Under the pieces are notes generated by a model, which did no database searches, was not told where the DNA came from, and saw nothing but the letters and a program-made list of their open reading frames with translations. The translations under genes were made by a program, and so were the position numbers. A stretch of 62,783 bases of DNA from Mesotaenium endlicherianum (lineage: Eukaryota; Streptophyta; Zygnematophyceae; Zygnematales; Mesotaeniaceae), in NCBI GenBank assembly GCA_009602735.1, contig WELA01006056.1, positions 453,584-516,366 on the forward strand. The letters are read 5' to 3'. Position 1 is the stretch's first letter. Each line of letters starts with the position of its first letter. Of the stretch, positions 58,798 to 62,783 are shown one piece after another.

Positions 58798-59099
58798 TCG
58801 CTTTACATCGACAGACATTCATTTAGATGAACTCGCAAATGTGAGTATATTGACATAATACTTACTAAGTGTTGTATTTATACATGCAATTAATTAGATA
58901 AATAATGAGCTGATTTATTACAAATTAATAAATTTACCAGTATATAGTATACTGATTCATTACTGTGAGCCTAGAGGCTTAGCATGAGTAAGCTGCATGT
59001 TGTTGTCGAGTTTTACTGTTGTCGAGAGACGGCAACAAGTGAGGTTGGAGGGATTGTGATGGATAAATATATTAGTGGATGCAATCAGTGTGCAATAGT

Positions 59100-59720
59100 T
59101 AAATAAGTTCTGTCTTTTAATTGTTACTTAATATTTAGCGTGTTGGACTTTAGTAATATTCAATATATTGGCTCAGCCGATAGCAACAGGCTGAGTGACC
59201 TGAAGTCAACTTGCTGACACATTCTTTGACAGCCAACTGACCACCTTAAGAGGTACTACCAAATTGCCTAGTAATGCATCTAATTGTGATATGCTAGATA
59301 AATGGCCAGATGACGCCTTAGGTGGATGACGATTCGGAATGATGGGAGATGGCTGTGGATTTGGTTAGCCAATGTCCTACCTACGAAGTTAACTCCCGAG
59401 TAGGCGGTGCCATCGCACTTGCCGTTGAACACTAAACTCATTCCATGTACATATGCTAGGATTACTATCGAGTTTGGCATTCGAAAACAAGGCCAACTCT
59501 TTGTATAGACTACTAAGAGACTATATGAATAAAGCTAAATTTATTGATTGCATGATAAGTGCTCGTTACTGGCGTTTGACTTGTGAGTATTGCTTACGCT
59601 GGTTGTGGGTTCTTTTCCTGTTTCATAAATTAAGCAAACAATACCATAGATATTGCTTGTTGTTTTGTTGTTATAAAGATCTTTCATTGAAACTTTTATT
59701 GTTTATAAGTAAGTCGATAT
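59100..59720 (+). repeat. LTR D, inverted copy
   Basis: Inverse of 56324-56813 plus 57558-57660. The pair makes a large interrupted inverted repeat. The frame at 59453-59782 is a by-product of the repeat and not supported as a gene. Confidence 0.75.
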
Positions 59721-59759
59721 ATTTTCAAGTTAGGACTGAAAACTATGATAGGCATAACA

Positions 59760-59997
59760 TCTTCATTTCTCATCAGTTTTGACTCCTGTAAATTTCTATA
59801 AGTTTGATGTTTATACTGACAAGGCCTTTCATCCTACTGTGATTGTGAGCACTTTTTTCCTACTTGAAATGTTCAGTAAATTTTTAGAACTTTCTTAGTG
59901 ATGTGCCGTTGCACTCTAGATTATAAATGCAACTAGTTTAAATTCCTTGTGAATTATCAGCTTCCACTAGAGCACTCTGCCCCTTTCGTTTTGCTCG
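59760..59997 (+). repeat. Truncated LTR C fragment
   Basis: About 240 bases match the terminal part of LTR C in plus orientation (GACAAGGCCTTTCATCCTAC, GCCGTTGCACTCT, AGAGCACTCTGCCCCTTTC). More diverged than the other copies, hence older. Confidence 0.75.
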
Positions 59998-60017
59998 AGT
60001 TGAATGGTATTCAGTGA

Positions 60018-60716
60018 AACAAATTTGTAGAAGTCACGTGTAAGCAAGTCCGCAAGCAATCCCAACTTTTAGAGAAAATTGCCCACCAGGACTTTCGCTT
60101 AACTTTCAAAATTTTGAGCTTACAAAACTCTGAATGTACAGCACCTATGCCGGTTTGGCTTGAGCGTTCTGCTCTTAGTTGCGCCTGCCAATTCTTCACT
60201 GCTGGCTGGACTCGCTGAGTTCTTAAGTGAGGGTCTTTCTTGCTAGCTCTGACGTTCACCACTTCGTCAATTGAGACTACGAAGAACTTAAAAACTAACA
60301 CATAACTCATTAACTCATGTGCTCTTTGTACGCCTGTGGTGCTTGGTCCACATCTGCACTAGAATCTCCCAACGGATCTTATCTGCAAGTTCCCTGTCCT
60401 CTCAACAGAAATTCCCTCTTAAGAACTCCTAGCTTTTAACTTTACGTGATACGATGAGAGAGAATCTTTAAGCGACGGCAGAAGCGTGTCTTTTTGGGCT
60501 TCTTGCGACCTTGAGAACCCCTTCGCTTTGGCGTCTTCTCTTCTCCTTCCTTCTCCTTCGCTCCTGCTTTCTGCTTCTTCATACAAATGTGCGAAGGAAG
60601 AACAAGGAGGAATGTGCCATGCTCGTGCCTTTCACAGGCACTTGCATGCATGTCATCCTTGAGTTCATCAGTGCTTAAGTGATGTCACCTTAGTCTTAGC
60701 TTGCATGCAAGCCTTG
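60018..60716. repeat. Dispersed repeat R, copy 2
   Basis: Direct repeat partner of 35089-35770. Sequence from 60717 to 61847 shows no gene I can recognise; it includes the GACTTGGCAGCTG word (about 60890) also found at the ends of repeat A. Confidence 0.7.
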
Positions 60717-61847
60717 TAACCTCCGCGCGTGGTCAGCGTGTATGCCGATGTGGCCCTTGAGGCCATGTCTCCTGTCGCGACAACTCCATCGAGGCAAGTG
60801 TGTCAGTGGACCATGAATAAGGTGGCCTTCTTTCTCAACGCATCCTGACTTGGCGACCGCTGGGATGGCTCCCTTATTAGCTCTGCCTGACTTGGCAGCT
60901 GCTAGCGTGGATCATGCAGGTTTTTGTGGGGTAGCTTCACAACACACCTGTCTGCCAATTTCTCTCCCATCGTTTGGAATCGGGTTTGACCAGTCGCAGT
61001 TACCCCTCACGAGTGTAACTAATACTTTCAGCGCTGACTTAACACGTGTCTAAGGCAGCTGTGACTTGCGCTATAGGTGCCCCGCCGTCCAACTTCTCGC
61101 AGTCGCGACAGCTTTGTAGGTGTCGCCGTCGTCTCAATTGGTCCTCACGTCGTTCATTCCAGTGTACCACTTTCGGGAGACGATCGAGTCCATCTGACCC
61201 ACCTTCACCTGTGACCTTTTTTAGAGTCCAGCTGCCGACACCAGCCATGCTCCAGTCCCAGTCCAGTCCTGACTCCCAAAAAAGCTCAACTTGACTGGTC
61301 GGATAACGTCCATCCGGTCACCGGCCACGACGACTTCCCAGACCATCCCAGACCCATGCACCATCATCAACTTCCTGACCGCGGTGCACTTGCTGTTGCC
61401 GGGAAGCATATGGGGAACTTGGAAGCATGCTAGAAATGCAGGAGTGTCCATGTGTATGTAGGTTGTCTACTGATGGCTTGACCGCGGTATGAGGATTCCA
61501 CCGCTAACTTCAACACGCTGCCCTCTTCTCGCAACTTCCTAGGCGATGCTCCTGTGAAGAGTATTATTATACAAGGTTGTCGGTAGGATGATGTCTGTTT
61601 CTCTTTAGGCTTTCAGGATTGTACGTCTGAGCCATATTTACTATTGAAAGTGGTGACAGTGATTGTAGAGTTACTATTTACCGTGATACCAATTTTATTT
61701 TTGAAAGTCACAACTGCTTCTGAAAAGGAATAGGGAGACCATCTAATAGTGCGTCTTGGTCAGTGCTCCTCTGCGCTTAACTGCTGGAAAGGGCGGGGTC
61801 GTTAATTGGCCTAGGGGTACTGGGCAAGGTACCTTTGACGCATCGCT

Positions 61848-62356
61848 ATGGGCAATACGAACTCCAGCCCGCATCGTTCACGTCCAAATACAGGGCCTCA
61901 TTTGCCTCCTCCTGCTGCGCCCCCAAACGCACCTTTGCCTGCTGGGTATCCAAACGCATATACTCCGCATCTTCCCCCCTACCCCTATGGCGCAGGCCCC
62001 CAGGACTACCCTCTCCCGCCTGCAACTGCCGGGGGCCAGCATATGCCTGGTCCAGCATACCAGGCTGCTCCTCCAGGACAATACCCCCCACACTATGGGC
62101 CAGGGTTTCATCCTGTGGAAACCAACAGGCAGTGGGTCATGAATATACCTCAGCCCCCCCTCAACTATAGGGCTCAGATACATGCTGCACCAATCCACCC
62201 CCCCATCCCTCCACCTGCCGTTGTTGAGCCCCAGAGGACCACCACCATCCGCAATAAAGTCAATCTGAGGAGAGCCACTCTGCACTTGGAGAAAGATGTC
62301 GACAACCCGGGGCAGTACTTGGTAGCCTTCTCCTTTGATGCCACCGTTGCTGGCAG
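61848..62356 (+). CDS. LUL: LOG2-like/MGRN1-type RING E3 ubiquitin ligase, first coding exon
   Basis: 169 codons plus 2 bases up to a GTGAGC donor at 62357. The rest lies beyond the window. An in-frame TGA directly upstream (61836-61838) fixes the ATG. The N-terminus MGNTNSS fits N-myristoylation (Gly2, Ser6), placing the protein at membranes. Residues about 8-115 are Pro/Tyr-rich. From about residue 125, TTTIRNKVNLRRATLHLEKD and YLVAFSFDATVAGR match the start of the conserved domain that precedes the C3HC4 RING in plant LOG2/LUL and animal MGRN1 ligases. The RING itself should be encoded downstream. Sequence 62357-62783 reads as intron with no further exon evident. The upstream promoter is TATA-less as far as can be seen. 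Confidence 0.8.
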
Positions 62357-62783
62357 GTGAGCCACTGAATTGCCGATCCTGTCTTGCTTCCTGGGTCCAT
62401 CCTTCCTGTCATCTGAAATGTCTCCTGGCCCAGCTATTTTTATTCGAAACCTAGCGGTGCACTTGTTAGCCTATGAAGCCTCCCTAGAGGATGCATCTGC
62501 TTTGTAGCCCTGTTTGGGCCTCAAAGTTTTCCCTAGGGGGAGCGGAAGTGGGGCTAAGAATGGCACTTGATCACTTCGTCTTGTCGCCTCTTGGCCCAGT
62601 CATGTCGGCAGCCCTAGTAGCTTCTTAGCCCTTTAGGCGGAGCCTTGAGCTCTGGCATGGTGTCTGCCTTACATGCTGGGGTATTTTCCCTTCGTTTTAA
62701 GAGTGATCTGCAGAGCTCTCGTGTCCAGGCCAAGTGGAAAGTGCGGCTCTGGACAGCCCATAACAAAAAGCAGCCCCCCCCCC

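Noticed and set aside
56324..59720. DNA transposon with long terminal inverted repeats
   Set aside because: The left arm is followed by a tRNA-Met-type primer-binding site and a gag remnant, which identifies the arms as LTRs in opposite orientation.

Overview
This is a nuclear, intron-bearing eukaryotic window, most probably from a green alga of the plant lineage. The evidence is spliced genes with GT-AG introns, two copies of a secreted protein with the plant Root_cap domain, a plant-type LOG2-like RING ligase, and Ty3/gypsy retroelements that include a chromodomain chromovirus. The Root_cap family favours a streptophyte (charophyte-like) alga, but the species cannot be fixed from the sequence.

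Layout. (1) 1-15312: most of one TPR-superhelix gene on the + strand, an orthologue of SKI3/TTC37, the scaffold of the cytoplasmic Ski complex. Eighteen exons can be joined in phase to 1069 codons including the stop; the 5' end lies off the window. Its introns carry long (TG)n and (CT)n microsatellites, an assembly gap and three near-identical G-run motifs. (2) 15313-29265: two paralogous six-exon genes (17478-19915 and 26443-28851). Each encodes a 395-residue secreted protein with a signal peptide, a PAN/Apple-like Cys domain and a Root_cap domain. Exon lengths and phases are identical. An AT-rich gene desert and a 682-bp MITE-like inverted-repeat element lie between them. (3) About 30.6-60.7 kb: a dense, nested graveyard of LTR retrotransposons. 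It holds a + strand gypsy element whose integrase ends in a PHD finger, a small LTR-flanked non-autonomous element, a gag-protease fragment, a minus-strand chromovirus with both LTRs, solo LTRs with target-site duplications, and a decayed cytosine-5 DNA methyltransferase embedded among these repeats. (4) 61848 to the end: the first coding exon of a MGRN1/LOG2-type E3 ubiquitin ligase.

Working relations. The host genes are independent housekeeping or secreted functions, not a cluster. The retroelement block is the unusual part. Two gypsy lineages with different C-terminal chromatin readers (PHD finger and chromodomain) sit beside a repeat-associated DNA methyltransferase, and their reading frames are broken largely by stops at positions expected to be Trp or Gln. 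That is the pattern expected from deamination of methylated cytosines.
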